Notes under the pieces: model-generated
Told to the model about the DNA's origin: nothing
Seen by the model: the letters and a program-made list of their open reading frames with translations, nothing else
The model's database searches: none
Translations under genes and position numbers: made by a program
Shown here: positions 24,964 through 33,062 of the stretch, piece by piece
Numbering within the stretch: the stretch's first letter is position 1
How the letters are laid out: every line of letters starts with the position of its first letter
NCBI RefSeq assembly: GCF_000622085.1
Contig: NZ_JHWL01000019.1
Location: 20,875 to 84,874, forward strand
Length of the DNA: 64,000 bases
Direction: 5' to 3'
From: Butyrivibrio proteoclasticus P6B7
GTDB lineage: Bacteria; Bacillota; Clostridia; Lachnospirales; Lachnospiraceae

Positions 24964-25779
24964 TTAAAACGTATATGTTGCCACGTAGTCCACACCATCT
25001 GGAGTATTGATTCCTGGATCTTCTACAGAAAGCTTTGGCGCTCTCATTTCGCTGAGCATCTGACTTTCAAAGTGATAAAGAGCTATTCCAAGATCAATTT
25101 TCTGAAGGTCGTAGTCTGGAGTTAAAAATCCTTTATCATGTTTTTCATAGAAATGGGCTTTCTTTCCATCTATTACTATTCTCCAAGGCTGCTTGTTCAC
25201 AGCTGATGGAGCTATGCGTACTGCCTCAAGGTCGTCGTATAGGCCATTCTCCTTGGCAAACCTCTCAGTAAGCGGCTTAGAAAAGTCTCCTTCAAAGAAA
25301 AGCTCTTCAAAGCTCATTCTTGTGTCAGCCTTAACTCCCTTTCGCATAAGTGTCTCTTTTACAGACATTCTCTTTGCAGGGGCTCCAAGAGGGCTAACAC
25401 ATGGCATCACTTCATTCTCTGCAAGACCAGAAGCCTTCTCAAACTTCTCTCTTGGCATTGTTCCGCCGATCCATACATTCCCAAGACCCAGCTCCTGTGC
25501 CTTCATAAGGAGCTTCTCAAAGCTATAGCCATAGCCTTCTTCTGCGTGGCTTTCTTTCCCCACAATCGCGCTGACATAGATCTTTTCACCTGTAAGAACA
25601 GGGCTGGAAAGCTTATGCTCTTTAGCATCGAGAAACACAAATCTAACCTTCACTCCATAGGGATTAGTTATAGTCTCAGCAAATTCCTTAAGCTGATCCA
25701 GAATAGCCTTTTCTGGCATATTGTCATCAAAGCTTCTTACGCTTCTTCTTTGTCTAGCCAATTCCAAAAAACCAGTCAT
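24964..25779 (-). CDS. nitroreductase family protein
   Basis: A 271-residue member of the FMN-dependent nitroreductase fold. Seen: LARQRRSVRSFDD near the N-terminus, ELGLGNVWIGGTMPREKFEKASGL, MPCVSPLGAPAKRMS, and APSAVNKQPWRIVIDG, in which the family normally has A-P-S-x-x-N-x-Q-P-W. These match the putative TM-nitroreductase branch (PF14512). It should reduce nitro or quinone compounds with NAD(P)H. The gene is alone, with its own promoter region upstream (25780-25913), and shares a terminator with the convergent membrane gene. Confidence 0.88.
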   Translation of the reverse strand: MTGFLELARQRRSVRSFDDNMPEKAILDQLKEFAETITNPYGVKVRFVFLDAKEHKLSSPVLTGEKIYVSAIVGKESHAEEGYGYSFEKLLMKAQELGLGNVWIGGTMPREKFEKASGLAENEVMPCVSPLGAPAKRMSVKETLMRKGVKADTRMSFEELFFEGDFSKPLTERFAKENGLYDDLEAVRIAPSAVNKQPWRIVIDGKKAHFYEKHDKGFLTPDYDLQKIDLGIALYHFESQMLSEMRAPKLSVEDPGINTPDGVDYVATYTF

Positions 25780-25913
25780 TACCTTTCACCTCACTTATTC
25801 ATTAGTCTCAAAAAGTTGTTGAAAGGATTATAACATATTTTGTGTTTTTGGCAATTATATTGTATGCAATTTTGTATATGAATTTAAAAGGCCCATATCA
25901 ATTTCGGTCTGAC

Positions 25914-26516
25914 TCACACGCCAAAGCGGTACTCTTTCTCTTCCTTCTCATTTGGAACCAGGCCAAATTCCTTGATTACAAGATCCGCCACCTCATCTGG
26001 CTCAAGATTCGTGTTATCAATCTTTAAATGATTTTCAAACCAGGACTCACCCTCATCTGTGTTAAGTTTGTACCTCTCCACATCCTTTAAGAGGTTAGCC
26101 TTGCTCCATTCGACATCTTTCTTTGATGCCTTTCTCTCCATGCGGTGAGGAGTCTCATTTCTTAAAAGTCTTGTTTCAAGAGTGGCACTTAGTTCTACGA
26201 AATAGAAGTGTCCGCCATCTTTTTCAAAAAGAGCTCTCAATGACTCCAGATAGTCACGCTCTTCCTGCATATCAAAGGCACAAACATAAGTAAATAGCAG
26301 ATCCACATTGTGCTTCACTGCCAGCTCAAATGCCTTTTCTCTAAAATAGCTATTGAATTCCCTTTGCGCAGGAGTATCAAAGCCAAAGATCTTATCTGAC
26401 ATCTCAATGCTGTCATGATTCATCATCATATTGTACTTAAGCTTATCTCTAAGACTCTCAGCCACAGTCATTTTACCCACTGCCTGAGGTCCACACACTA
26501 CAATCAGGTTTGCCAT
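25914..26516 (-). CDS. P-loop kinase-like ATPase (AAA_33 / zeta-like)
   Basis: A 200-residue nucleotide-binding protein. Walker A is GPQAVGKM (about residues 9-16); a DS-containing strand NHDSIEMSDKIF follows, and a lid region with ETRLLRNETPHRMERKASKKD carries Arg residues. The layout is that of small P-loop kinases often annotated as AAA family ATPase or shikimate/zeta-like kinases. Substrate not known. GGAGGAG precedes the ATG. The upstream broken acetyltransferase would have ended 17 bases before this start, so they form one transcript. Confidence 0.75.
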   Translation of the reverse strand: MANLIVVCGPQAVGKMTVAESLRDKLKYNMMMNHDSIEMSDKIFGFDTPAQREFNSYFREKAFELAVKHNVDLLFTYVCAFDMQEERDYLESLRALFEKDGGHFYFVELSATLETRLLRNETPHRMERKASKKDVEWSKANLLKDVERYKLNTDEGESWFENHLKIDNTNLEPDEVADLVIKEFGLVPNEKEEKEYRFGV

Positions 26517-26533
26517 TTAGTCTCCTCCACAAA

Positions 26534-27082
26534 TTATAAGAACAGAACCATGTTTATCTCATCAATATATGTGCCATCCTTGAGCTTGTACGCCCTGAGA
26601 ATCCTGCCCGTTTCCTGGAAGCCCATCTTCTAATAAAGAGCTATTCCTTTTTTGTTGTCTGCATATACGCCAAGTTCTATCTGCTCAAATCCTAGCTCTT
26701 TTGCCTTATCAATTGCCTTAGTCATAAGAATTGTTCCAAGACCACAGCCACAATACGCCTGTTCAAGAGCAATTGCAAAATCGCACCTGTGCTTAAGCTT
26801 AATGTGGTTTCTATGTCGTGAAATAGAGCAATTACCTACCGCCTTATCTCCATCGAATACCGTAAACCACGCTGAGGCCTCAGCTTCAAGGCTATCATTG
26901 ATTATCCTCTTTTCTCTTTCAATATCTGGGCTTATTTCTTCAGGATATCTGACAAGAAAATGTGTCTCCTCCGCCGTTTTCACTATGTAATCCAGCATAG
27001 TCTGGGCATCCTTCTCCTCAGCAGATCTAAGGGTAAGCTCTCTCCCATCCTTAAGCGTTATCGTTTCTTCTTTAATTCTCAT
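26534..27082 (-). pseudogene. GNAT acetyltransferase interrupted by an in-frame TAG
   Basis: The frame from the ATG at 27080-27082 (AGGAGA site upstream) encodes MRIKEETITLKDGREL and a GNAT core, including AYCGCGLGTILMTKAID (acetyl-CoA P-loop region) and LGVYADNKKGIALY. A TAG at 26630-26632 follows. The same frame then continues KMGFQETGRILRAYKLKDG and closes at a TAA (26534-26536). K-x-A-L-Y-x-K-M-G-F is the standard GNAT C-terminal motif, so a single amber codon splits a full-length gene at the residue after Tyr. The remaining 31 residues are intact. It is either a fresh nonsense mutation or a read-through site. Confidence 0.85.
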
Positions 27083-27124
27083 TATGCCTCTCCTTTGATG
27101 TAATTTGGATGCCCCAAGCCACTG

Positions 27125-27168
27125 GGGGACGGTTCTAATTGGCTCTGGAGTCAATTAGAACCGTCCCC
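27125..27168. repeat. REP-like palindrome, copy 2
   Basis: Arms 27125-27145 and 27148-27168 are reverse complements with one mismatch, enclosing 2 bases. The core GGGGACGGTTCTAATTG shares its GGGGACGGTTCTA with the palindrome at 3784-3858. It sits 6 bases from the stop of the downstream-reading acetyltransferase gene, as copy 1 sits next to the GH88 stop. Confidence 0.85.
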
Positions 27169-27174
27169 ATTGAC

Positions 27175-28032
27175 TTATGCGTGGGTTATTGATTGGAACA
27201 TGTATGCATCGTTGGCGGTGTCTTCGAAGAATTTACCCCGCACGAAGAAATGTGTGTCCTCTTCAATTAGCTCTTTTACATCGAATCCCTCTGTACTTCT
27301 AGGGGTAAAGTTTAAAAGAACTGTCTTAATCTCTTTTCCAAATGATGAGATTATCTGGTCCAGATTCCCATTACCGATGATGGCATGGAGGATAAGGGTG
27401 TTATCCTCTATCTCTGCAATGGCGTAGCTATCGCATTCTGGAATGTAGAAGGTATTCTCCTGCATGAACTGTGACAGGTAGAACATGTATAGGCCAGTAT
27501 TGGAGACCATGTAGACTTTGCTGTTCTGCTCTTTTTCATTAAGAAGCTTTACCATTTTGTCCCAGTCACTTTTATCAGCCATTGGAACCAGTGTAGCAGT
27601 CTGGTCCCTTGTAATATCCACAGATTTACTGTACTGATACTCTTTACTCTCTACAAATCCAAACCTTGGGTAAAAGTCCACCACAGAGTCGTTGGCGTAT
27701 AGGTACATTCCATCAACCTTGCCCTCATAGTCACTGATCACTCTTTCCATCAGTGCTCTGGAATAACCCTTTCCACGGTAATCAGGATCTGTCATTACTG
27801 TGCCTATCTGGATCAGGCGTACAATCCTGCCATCGTAGTTCATGTTGCAGGCATTTACTGACACATTGGCTACAACCTCACCATCCTCAATGACTGAATA
27901 TGGGATGTAGTTATCCTTCCAAAAACCATTCTGGTACCAGTTCTCAAAGTTAAGGCCAAAGGACTTTTCCGCAAGCCTGTTGAAGGATGCTCTAAGGGCC
28001 TCGTTATCTCGATAGTTATATTCAATTCTCAT
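27175..28032 (-). CDS. GNAT family N-acetyltransferase (two-domain)
   Basis: A 285-residue protein. The N-terminal GNAT domain has VANVSVNACNMNYDG, the coenzyme-A loop MTDPDYRGKGYSRALMERVI (R/Q-x-x-G-x-G/A) and YANDSVVDFYPRFGFVE. The C-terminal half (about 165-285) is a second domain of the Eis/sterol-carrier-like kind, giving a longer protein than a plain GNAT. It transfers acetyl from acetyl-CoA to an unknown amine. The REP-like palindrome lies just past its stop. It is one of three acetyltransferase genes in 1.6 kb. Confidence 0.85.
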   Translation of the reverse strand: MRIEYNYRDNEALRASFNRLAEKSFGLNFENWYQNGFWKDNYIPYSVIEDGEVVANVSVNACNMNYDGRIVRLIQIGTVMTDPDYRGKGYSRALMERVISDYEGKVDGMYLYANDSVVDFYPRFGFVESKEYQYSKSVDITRDQTATLVPMADKSDWDKMVKLLNEKEQNSKVYMVSNTGLYMFYLSQFMQENTFYIPECDSYAIAEIEDNTLILHAIIGNGNLDQIISSFGKEIKTVLLNFTPRSTEGFDVKELIEEDTHFFVRGKFFEDTANDAYMFQSITHA

Positions 28033-28136
28033 ATCGTATTCCTCTAGTACTACGTACTAATTATGTCATCAACGATTATCTTTATTAGTTAACAAGTTAA
28101 GATAACAATCGTTTTCATTAATTCACCCATACATAC

Positions 28137-28643
28137 TTACTTTACAGCCAGTATATGTCCCTGAAGTTCCAGTTCTTTTCCAGAATCTGTGGTCAATTTC
28201 TCTACCTCAAGATCTGTAATCTCATAATCCTTAGCAAACTTATTAAGAAGCTTGTTACTGCCAGCATTACGTACGTCTGCCTCGTAAAAGAACTGTCTAA
28301 TACCATGGTTCTTTATCGCATAGTCAAGGGTCTGGCTAAGAGCATCAAATGCATAACCCTTGCCCCATTCTGATTTCTTGATCCAAACGCCAACTTCTGG
28401 ACAGTCAGTCTTTATTGCATGAACTTCAGTACTTCCAAGGAATTCACCATCCTCAGATAGAATGCTAAAAAGAAGCATTTCTCCGCTTTCTACCTCATCC
28501 ATGAATTCTCCCAGCAGCTCTTTTTCCTCTTCTAAGCTCTCACATGGATCTGGCCACTGGAACTTTGTAATCTCTTCGTTGAATTCTCTATAGTAGTCAT
28601 CAAGATAGTCCATCTTGAAGGGTTCGATGTGTATTATAGTCAA
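28137..28643 (-). CDS. GNAT family N-acetyltransferase
   Basis: A 168-residue GNAT-like protein. The start is TTG at 28643, preferred because the first strand TIIHIEPF is needed for the fold and AAAGG lies upstream; the next ATG would be at 28613. Seen: FLGSTEVHAIKTDCPEVGVWIKKSEWGKGYAFDAL (RimJ/RimL-type acetyl-CoA site with W-G-K-G-Y-A), then YEADVRNAGSNKLLNKF. The fold suggests acetylation of a protein N-terminus or small molecule. Genes on both sides are same-strand, and an AT-rich hairpin lies between this gene and the next acetyltransferase. Confidence 0.8.
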   Translation of the reverse strand: MTIIHIEPFKMDYLDDYYREFNEEITKFQWPDPCESLEEEKELLGEFMDEVESGEMLLFSILSEDGEFLGSTEVHAIKTDCPEVGVWIKKSEWGKGYAFDALSQTLDYAIKNHGIRQFFYEADVRNAGSNKLLNKFAKDYEITDLEVEKLTTDSGKELELQGHILAVK

Positions 28644-28731
28644 ATATTCTTTTACCTTTCACATATTTTTCAGCCATAAATCACGCATCATAGCTGCAGT
28701 TAGTAGTGTTTTTCCAATCAACCGTTATTTA

Positions 28732-29124
28732 TTATATCCACCACTCAGGAGTCAATTCTCCCAGCGTCACAATTCTGCCGTTTTCATAGTCCATCATGAT
28801 CTCAACATCCTGATATTTTCCTGGCATTAGCTGAGTCATCATCTCTCGGCAGGCGCCGCATGGAGCTCCTGTCTTTCCATCTGGCATAATTGCAAGGACT
28901 CTTTTTATTTCATGCTCGCCATTGGTGATCATGTTGAAAATGGCATTTCTCTCAGCGCATACGCCAAGTGTGCAGCTGGTATCTACGCAAACTCCCTTGT
29001 AGATATTGCCTGATGCTGATTCTATCGCAGCTGCAACGCCGCCAGCGTAGATCCTATCTGAGATTTCCCTAGGATTCTGCACTGACTTTGCAGCATTAAA
29101 TAATTCTTCCCATATCTTATCCAT
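28732..29124 (-). CDS. cytidine deaminase-like protein
   Basis: A 130-residue CDA-fold enzyme. The zinc site is C-A-E in LGVCAERNAIFNMI (about residue 65) and P-C-G-A-C in TGAPCGACREMMTQL (about residue 95). It has the length of homotetrameric cytidine deaminases, including the blasticidin-S-deaminase-like branch, where substrate specificity varies. It likely makes uridine from cytidine in pyrimidine salvage. It is 15 bases upstream of nothing else on its strand except the ABC pair that precedes it, so it may be cotranscribed from the ABC promoter. Confidence 0.85.
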   Translation of the reverse strand: MDKIWEELFNAAKSVQNPREISDRIYAGGVAAAIESASGNIYKGVCVDTSCTLGVCAERNAIFNMITNGEHEIKRVLAIMPDGKTGAPCGACREMMTQLMPGKYQDVEIMMDYENGRIVTLGELTPEWWI

Positions 29125-29139
29125 TATATCATCTCCTAA

Positions 29140-30921
29140 TTACGCAAACTGTGCCATGTACAGGTCATAGTATGCACCGCGCTTTGCAATGAGCTGATCG
29201 TGGCTGCCAGTCTCCTGGATACCGCCGCCGTTAATAACGAAGATGCGGTCTGCATTCTTAATTGTTGATAAGCGGTGCGCAATAACAAAGCTTGTACGGC
29301 CCTTTAAAAGCGCCTGGATGCCCTTCTGAACCAGCATCTCTGTGTGAGTATCTATGCTACTTGTGGCCTCATCAAGGATAAGGATCTTGGGCATAGAAAT
29401 CATGGTACGGGCAAAGGCGATAAGCTGTCTCTGACCGATGGACAGGCCTGCGCCGCGCTCTTTAAGTTCTGTATCGTAGCCCTTTTCAAGCTCCATGATA
29501 AAGTCGTGGGCGTTAACTGCCTTAGCTGCAGCGATCATCTCCTCTTCTGTGGCGTCAAGCTTACCATACATGATGTTCTCGCGAACTGTACCCTGGAAGA
29601 TGAAGTTATCCTGGGTCATGACGCCCATCTGACTTCTAAGGCTATTGATGGTAACGTCTGTAAGGTCGTTGTCATCAACATATATCTTACCCTTCTGGAT
29701 GTCATAAAATCTGCTGATAAGGTTAACAATTGTGGACTTGCCGGCGCCGGTTGGACCAACAAGGGCAATTGTCTCGCCAGGTCTTGCTTCAAAGCTGACG
29801 TTATCAAGAACCTTAGTCTCTGCCTCAGTTCCCTCGTCATAGGTAAAGCCAACATTCTCAAAGCGCACCTTTCCGCGGATAGGAGGTAGCTCTTTTGCCC
29901 CGTCCTTATCAACGATGGTGGCCTCGGTGTCCAGAATATCAAAGACACGCTCTGCTGCGGTCATATTGGTAACAAGCTGGTTGTAGTAGTTGGAAAGACC
30001 CATGATTGGACTCCAGAACATACCACAGTAGCTTGCAAAGGCTGTAAGAAGGCCCACTGACGCATCTGTGTAGCCAAGGAATCTTACAGCTACAAGATAA
30101 AGAGCCATGCTGCTTATTGCCCAGCTCATGTCAATTGAAGGTCCAAAAAGATCTACTGCTCTGCAGGCCTTGATATAGGCATCGCGGTGGGCATTAGCCA
30201 GTTCTCTAAAGGTCTTCTTGGTCTCGCTCTCAGCATTAAAGCTCTGTACAACTGAGATTCCAGCGATATCCTCATGGATATAAGCTGTAAGGTTAGAGGA
30301 CTTCTTACGAACATCCTCCCAGCGCTTGTGGCCTACGCTTCTGATCCAGAAAACGCTGACAAAGAGGATTGGCAGTGATACAAAGGTTCCAAGAGCAAGC
30401 TTCCAGTCCTTTACAAGCATGATCACCACAACTCCCGCAACTGTGATGAAGTTAGGGATCAGGTTTGTGATGGTGTTGGCCATTACATCCTTCATGGAGT
30501 TAACGTCTCCAATGATGCGGGCCAGGACCTTACCAGTTGGTCTTGAATCAAAAAATGAAAAAGACAATGTCTGGATGTGCTCATAAAGCTCCTGGCGCAC
30601 ATCTAAGAGAACCTTGTTAGCCACCTTGTTCATCAGATACATTCTGATCTTTACGAAAACAATGTAGACAATTCCAAGAACCACGATGATGCCTGCAGCT
30701 GACAGCAGTCCGTTGACATTTCTGTTGGCCACATGCTCATCAATTGCATATTCGATGAGGAGTGGGCTCACAAGGCTGATTCCAACTGCGATTCCCAGTG
30801 AAATTAAAACTGGAATTATCTCATAAATATGTGGTTTTAAATATCTAATAAGACGGACAAATATCTTTTTCCTGTCCGTGTGCTTTAGTGTCTCATCTTC
30901 ACGAAATGAGTTAGTTGCCAT
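29140..30921 (-). CDS. ABC exporter subunit, heterodimeric type (canonical ATPase site half)
   Basis: A 593-residue exporter with an N-terminal six-helix membrane domain (about 35-320) and a C-terminal nucleotide-binding domain. Walker A is GPTGAGKST and Walker B with catalytic Glu is ILILDEATSSID. The signature is LSIGQ in place of LSGGQ. Together with the partner's altered Walker B this gives one degenerate and one active ATP site, as in BmrCD/LmrCD-type multidrug exporters. Its ATG overlaps the partner's stop by 1 base (TAATG), so translation is coupled. Likely cargo is an antibiotic or peptide, which is inference. Expression probably follows the attenuator upstream of the partner. Confidence 0.93.
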   Translation of the reverse strand: MATNSFREDETLKHTDRKKIFVRLIRYLKPHIYEIIPVLISLGIAVGISLVSPLLIEYAIDEHVANRNVNGLLSAAGIIVVLGIVYIVFVKIRMYLMNKVANKVLLDVRQELYEHIQTLSFSFFDSRPTGKVLARIIGDVNSMKDVMANTITNLIPNFITVAGVVVIMLVKDWKLALGTFVSLPILFVSVFWIRSVGHKRWEDVRKKSSNLTAYIHEDIAGISVVQSFNAESETKKTFRELANAHRDAYIKACRAVDLFGPSIDMSWAISSMALYLVAVRFLGYTDASVGLLTAFASYCGMFWSPIMGLSNYYNQLVTNMTAAERVFDILDTEATIVDKDGAKELPPIRGKVRFENVGFTYDEGTEAETKVLDNVSFEARPGETIALVGPTGAGKSTIVNLISRFYDIQKGKIYVDDNDLTDVTINSLRSQMGVMTQDNFIFQGTVRENIMYGKLDATEEEMIAAAKAVNAHDFIMELEKGYDTELKERGAGLSIGQRQLIAFARTMISMPKILILDEATSSIDTHTEMLVQKGIQALLKGRTSFVIAHRLSTIKNADRIFVINGGGIQETGSHDQLIAKRGAYYDLYMAQFA

Positions 30922-32654
30922 TACGCACTCACCTCCATTTCTTCCAGAGCTCCGTATTGCGCAATGTATGTATCGTAGTAGAGCCCCTTCTTTCTAAGCA
31001 GCTGCTCGTGGGTTCCACGCTCAGCTATACGACCATCCTTAAGATAGATGATCTCATCTGCGTTTCTAACTGCAGAAATTCTGTGAGCAACAATAATTCT
31101 GGTTGTGCTCTTGATCTCATCCAGAGTCTTCTGGATCTCTGCCTCTGTCTCCATATCAAGGGCTGAAGTTGAATCGTCAAGAACCAGTATTGGTGCATCC
31201 TTTGAGATGGCACGGGCGATACTGATACGCTGCTTCTGTCCTCCTGAAAGGCCTACGCCTCTCTCACCAATAACTGTCTTGTACTGCTCATCAAGCTTTT
31301 CGATAAACTCGCTGGCCTTGGCCTTCTTAGCAGCATCAACAATAGTATCCATGGTCATTTCTTCCCTGCGACCCATGCGGATATTCTCCTCAATGGTGTC
31401 AGAGAAAAGAAATACATCCTGCATAACTACTGATGTGGCACCTCGTACCTGGTCAAGGTCCATCTCCTTAAGCTCATTGCCATCAAGCCTGATGGTGCCC
31501 TCTGTAGGGTCATAGAAACGCTGTAAAAGGTTAACTATGGTTGACTTTCCAGAGCCTGTCTGGCCCATAATTCCAAGGGTCTTGCCCTTTTGAAGGCTAA
31601 AGCTTATATCTGACAGTATCTCTTTATCTCCAAGAGTAAGTGACACGTGGTCAAACTCAACCTCTCCCTTAACCTCTTCAACATGCTTTGGTTCTGGGCA
31701 GACGGATAATGTAGAATGCTCTTCATAGATCTTTTTAACCTTCTTCATTGATGCGAAGGCGCTGGAGATCTCGTTGGTGATCCATCCAAGCTCCTCCATA
31801 GGCCATGTGCAGTTCCTTGCGTAGATTATGTAGGCCGCAAGATCGCCCAGGTCCATGTGTCCGTTAATTACGGAGATTCCGCCAAGAACTGCGCAGGCTA
31901 CGGGAAGAAGTGTTCCAGCCAGCTGAAATACTGGATAGAAGCGAATCAAAACCTTAGCCTCCTGCATGTTCAGGTCATGGTATTTCTTATTGTGTTCAAA
32001 GAACTTCTTAATCTCATAATCTTCCCTGGCAAATGCCTTAACTGTGCGCACTCCAGCCAGATTCTCTTCCGCGATCGTTGTAAGAAGAGCGTTCTCCTCA
32101 CTTATGTCGTCGTAGACTTTGTCCAGCTTCTTCTCCATGATGATGGCTGTGGCTCCGCAGATTGCCATAAATGTAAGAGGTAAAAGAGTAAGAACCGCAT
32201 TTATCCTAAACATGAAATACAGGATAAGTACTGCGTTGATCACTACCTCCATGCCCATCATGGCCGCCATTCCAACAAGCTGATAGATCTTGTCGATATC
32301 ATCCTTAACTCTGGCCATCAGCTCTCCTGTGCTGGCATCGTCAAAATAGTCAAGAGAAAGTCCCTGAATATGGTCAAAGAGATCCTTTCTCATCTCAGTT
32401 CCGATGGTTATACAATTCTTGTCGAATGTATATTCACGGAAGTATCCAAAAACACTTCTGCCTACGCCGATTACAATAATGATTCCAAGCAGAAATGGGA
32501 ACAGATCATAATTCTGGCCGACTAAAACGTCATTTACAATTTTCTTAGTTACTTTAGGGAACATCATGTCAAGGGCAATCGCTATCAACATGAACGTTAC
32601 TGCCATGGTGTATGATGCCCAGTGCTTTCGCACATAACTTCCTAGTGTCTTCAT
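30921..32654 (-). CDS. ABC exporter subunit, heterodimeric type (degenerate Walker B)
   Basis: A 577-residue exporter half with six membrane helices (15-300) and a nucleotide-binding domain. Walker A is GQTGSGKST, the signature is canonical LSGGQ, and the Walker B reads ILVLDDSTSALD, with Asp in the catalytic Glu position. That makes its own Walker site the non-hydrolysing one, complementary to the LSIGQ partner. The start follows GGGAGGG. It is preceded by about 125 bases containing a small hairpin after the leader terminator. The pair is probably a drug or toxic-peptide exporter induced by stalled ribosomes on the leader peptide. Confidence 0.93.
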   Translation of the reverse strand: MKTLGSYVRKHWASYTMAVTFMLIAIALDMMFPKVTKKIVNDVLVGQNYDLFPFLLGIIIVIGVGRSVFGYFREYTFDKNCITIGTEMRKDLFDHIQGLSLDYFDDASTGELMARVKDDIDKIYQLVGMAAMMGMEVVINAVLILYFMFRINAVLTLLPLTFMAICGATAIIMEKKLDKVYDDISEENALLTTIAEENLAGVRTVKAFAREDYEIKKFFEHNKKYHDLNMQEAKVLIRFYPVFQLAGTLLPVACAVLGGISVINGHMDLGDLAAYIIYARNCTWPMEELGWITNEISSAFASMKKVKKIYEEHSTLSVCPEPKHVEEVKGEVEFDHVSLTLGDKEILSDISFSLQKGKTLGIMGQTGSGKSTIVNLLQRFYDPTEGTIRLDGNELKEMDLDQVRGATSVVMQDVFLFSDTIEENIRMGRREEMTMDTIVDAAKKAKASEFIEKLDEQYKTVIGERGVGLSGGQKQRISIARAISKDAPILVLDDSTSALDMETEAEIQKTLDEIKSTTRIIVAHRISAVRNADEIIYLKDGRIAERGTHEQLLRKKGLYYDTYIAQYGALEEMEVSA

Positions 32655-32778
32655 TTATCCCTCCCTGTGGTGCAAATGCAATTAAGCCATAGAGCCAATT
32701 GCACATTTTCGTTTCCTTTATGTCTCATTCCTCGGGTTCTGTGAACTTTGAAAACGGGCCCAGTTTCCAAAACAGCAT

Positions 32779-32816
32779 AAAAAAACCCTAGGCAAATCAT
32801 CCAGACTTACCTAGGG
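32779..32816 (-). terminator. attenuator terminator ahead of the ABC exporter
   Basis: On the minus strand CCCTAGGTAAGTC (32804-32816) pairs with GATTTGCCTAGGG, including GU pairs, followed by seven T (32779-32785). It lies 125 bases upstream of the ABC start. The 5' arm can alternatively pair with 32878-32890 at the end of the leader ORF, which would be an antiterminator. Confidence 0.85.
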
Positions 32817-32860
32817 CATGCGTATCACAATGTCATTCTATTTAGATGCGGCAAATAGCC

Positions 32861-32935
32861 TTATCCACGCAGAATATCCCGAGGTAAAGTCATAGCATAA
32901 TTATGTAGTACTCTGATTTTTGCCACATTAATCAT
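32861..32935 (-). CDS. leader peptide, 24 aa, for ABC exporter attenuation
   Basis: A frame starting ATG at 32933-32935 encodes MINVAKIRVLHNYAMTLPRD, then ILRG and stop. GAGG lies 8 bases upstream. The ribosome site region (32940-32948) is a 9-base perfect complement of bases 32880-32888 inside the ORF's own 3' part, and that segment also pairs with the terminator's 5' arm. This is the layout of translation-controlled attenuators in front of drug-resistance genes such as B. subtilis bmrB-bmrCD. The peptide itself was not recognised. Confidence 0.7.
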   Translation of the reverse strand: MINVAKIRVLHNYAMTLPRDILRG

Positions 32936-32990
32936 TACATTTACCTCGCTTTCATTAAAATTTATCAGCCGTAGCACTGCTGACCTTTTG

Positions 32991-33019
32991 ATAATTGCAC
33001 ATCAAAATTACATTGTCAA
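32991..33019 (-). promoter_or_regulatory. promoter of the ABC attenuator leader
   Basis: On the minus strand TTGACA (33014-33019), 17-base spacer, AATTAT (32991-32996). A perfect -35 and a 4-of-6 -10, placed about 50 bases upstream of the leader ORF. Confidence 0.65.
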
Positions 33020-33062
33020 CACAATTTTTGAAATTTTAATACATTTTTCTAAAAACTCGTGA

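Noticed and set aside
28067..28115. AT-rich inverted repeat between two acetyltransferase genes
   Set aside because: Contains bulges and no U-tract; too weak to call a terminator or operator.
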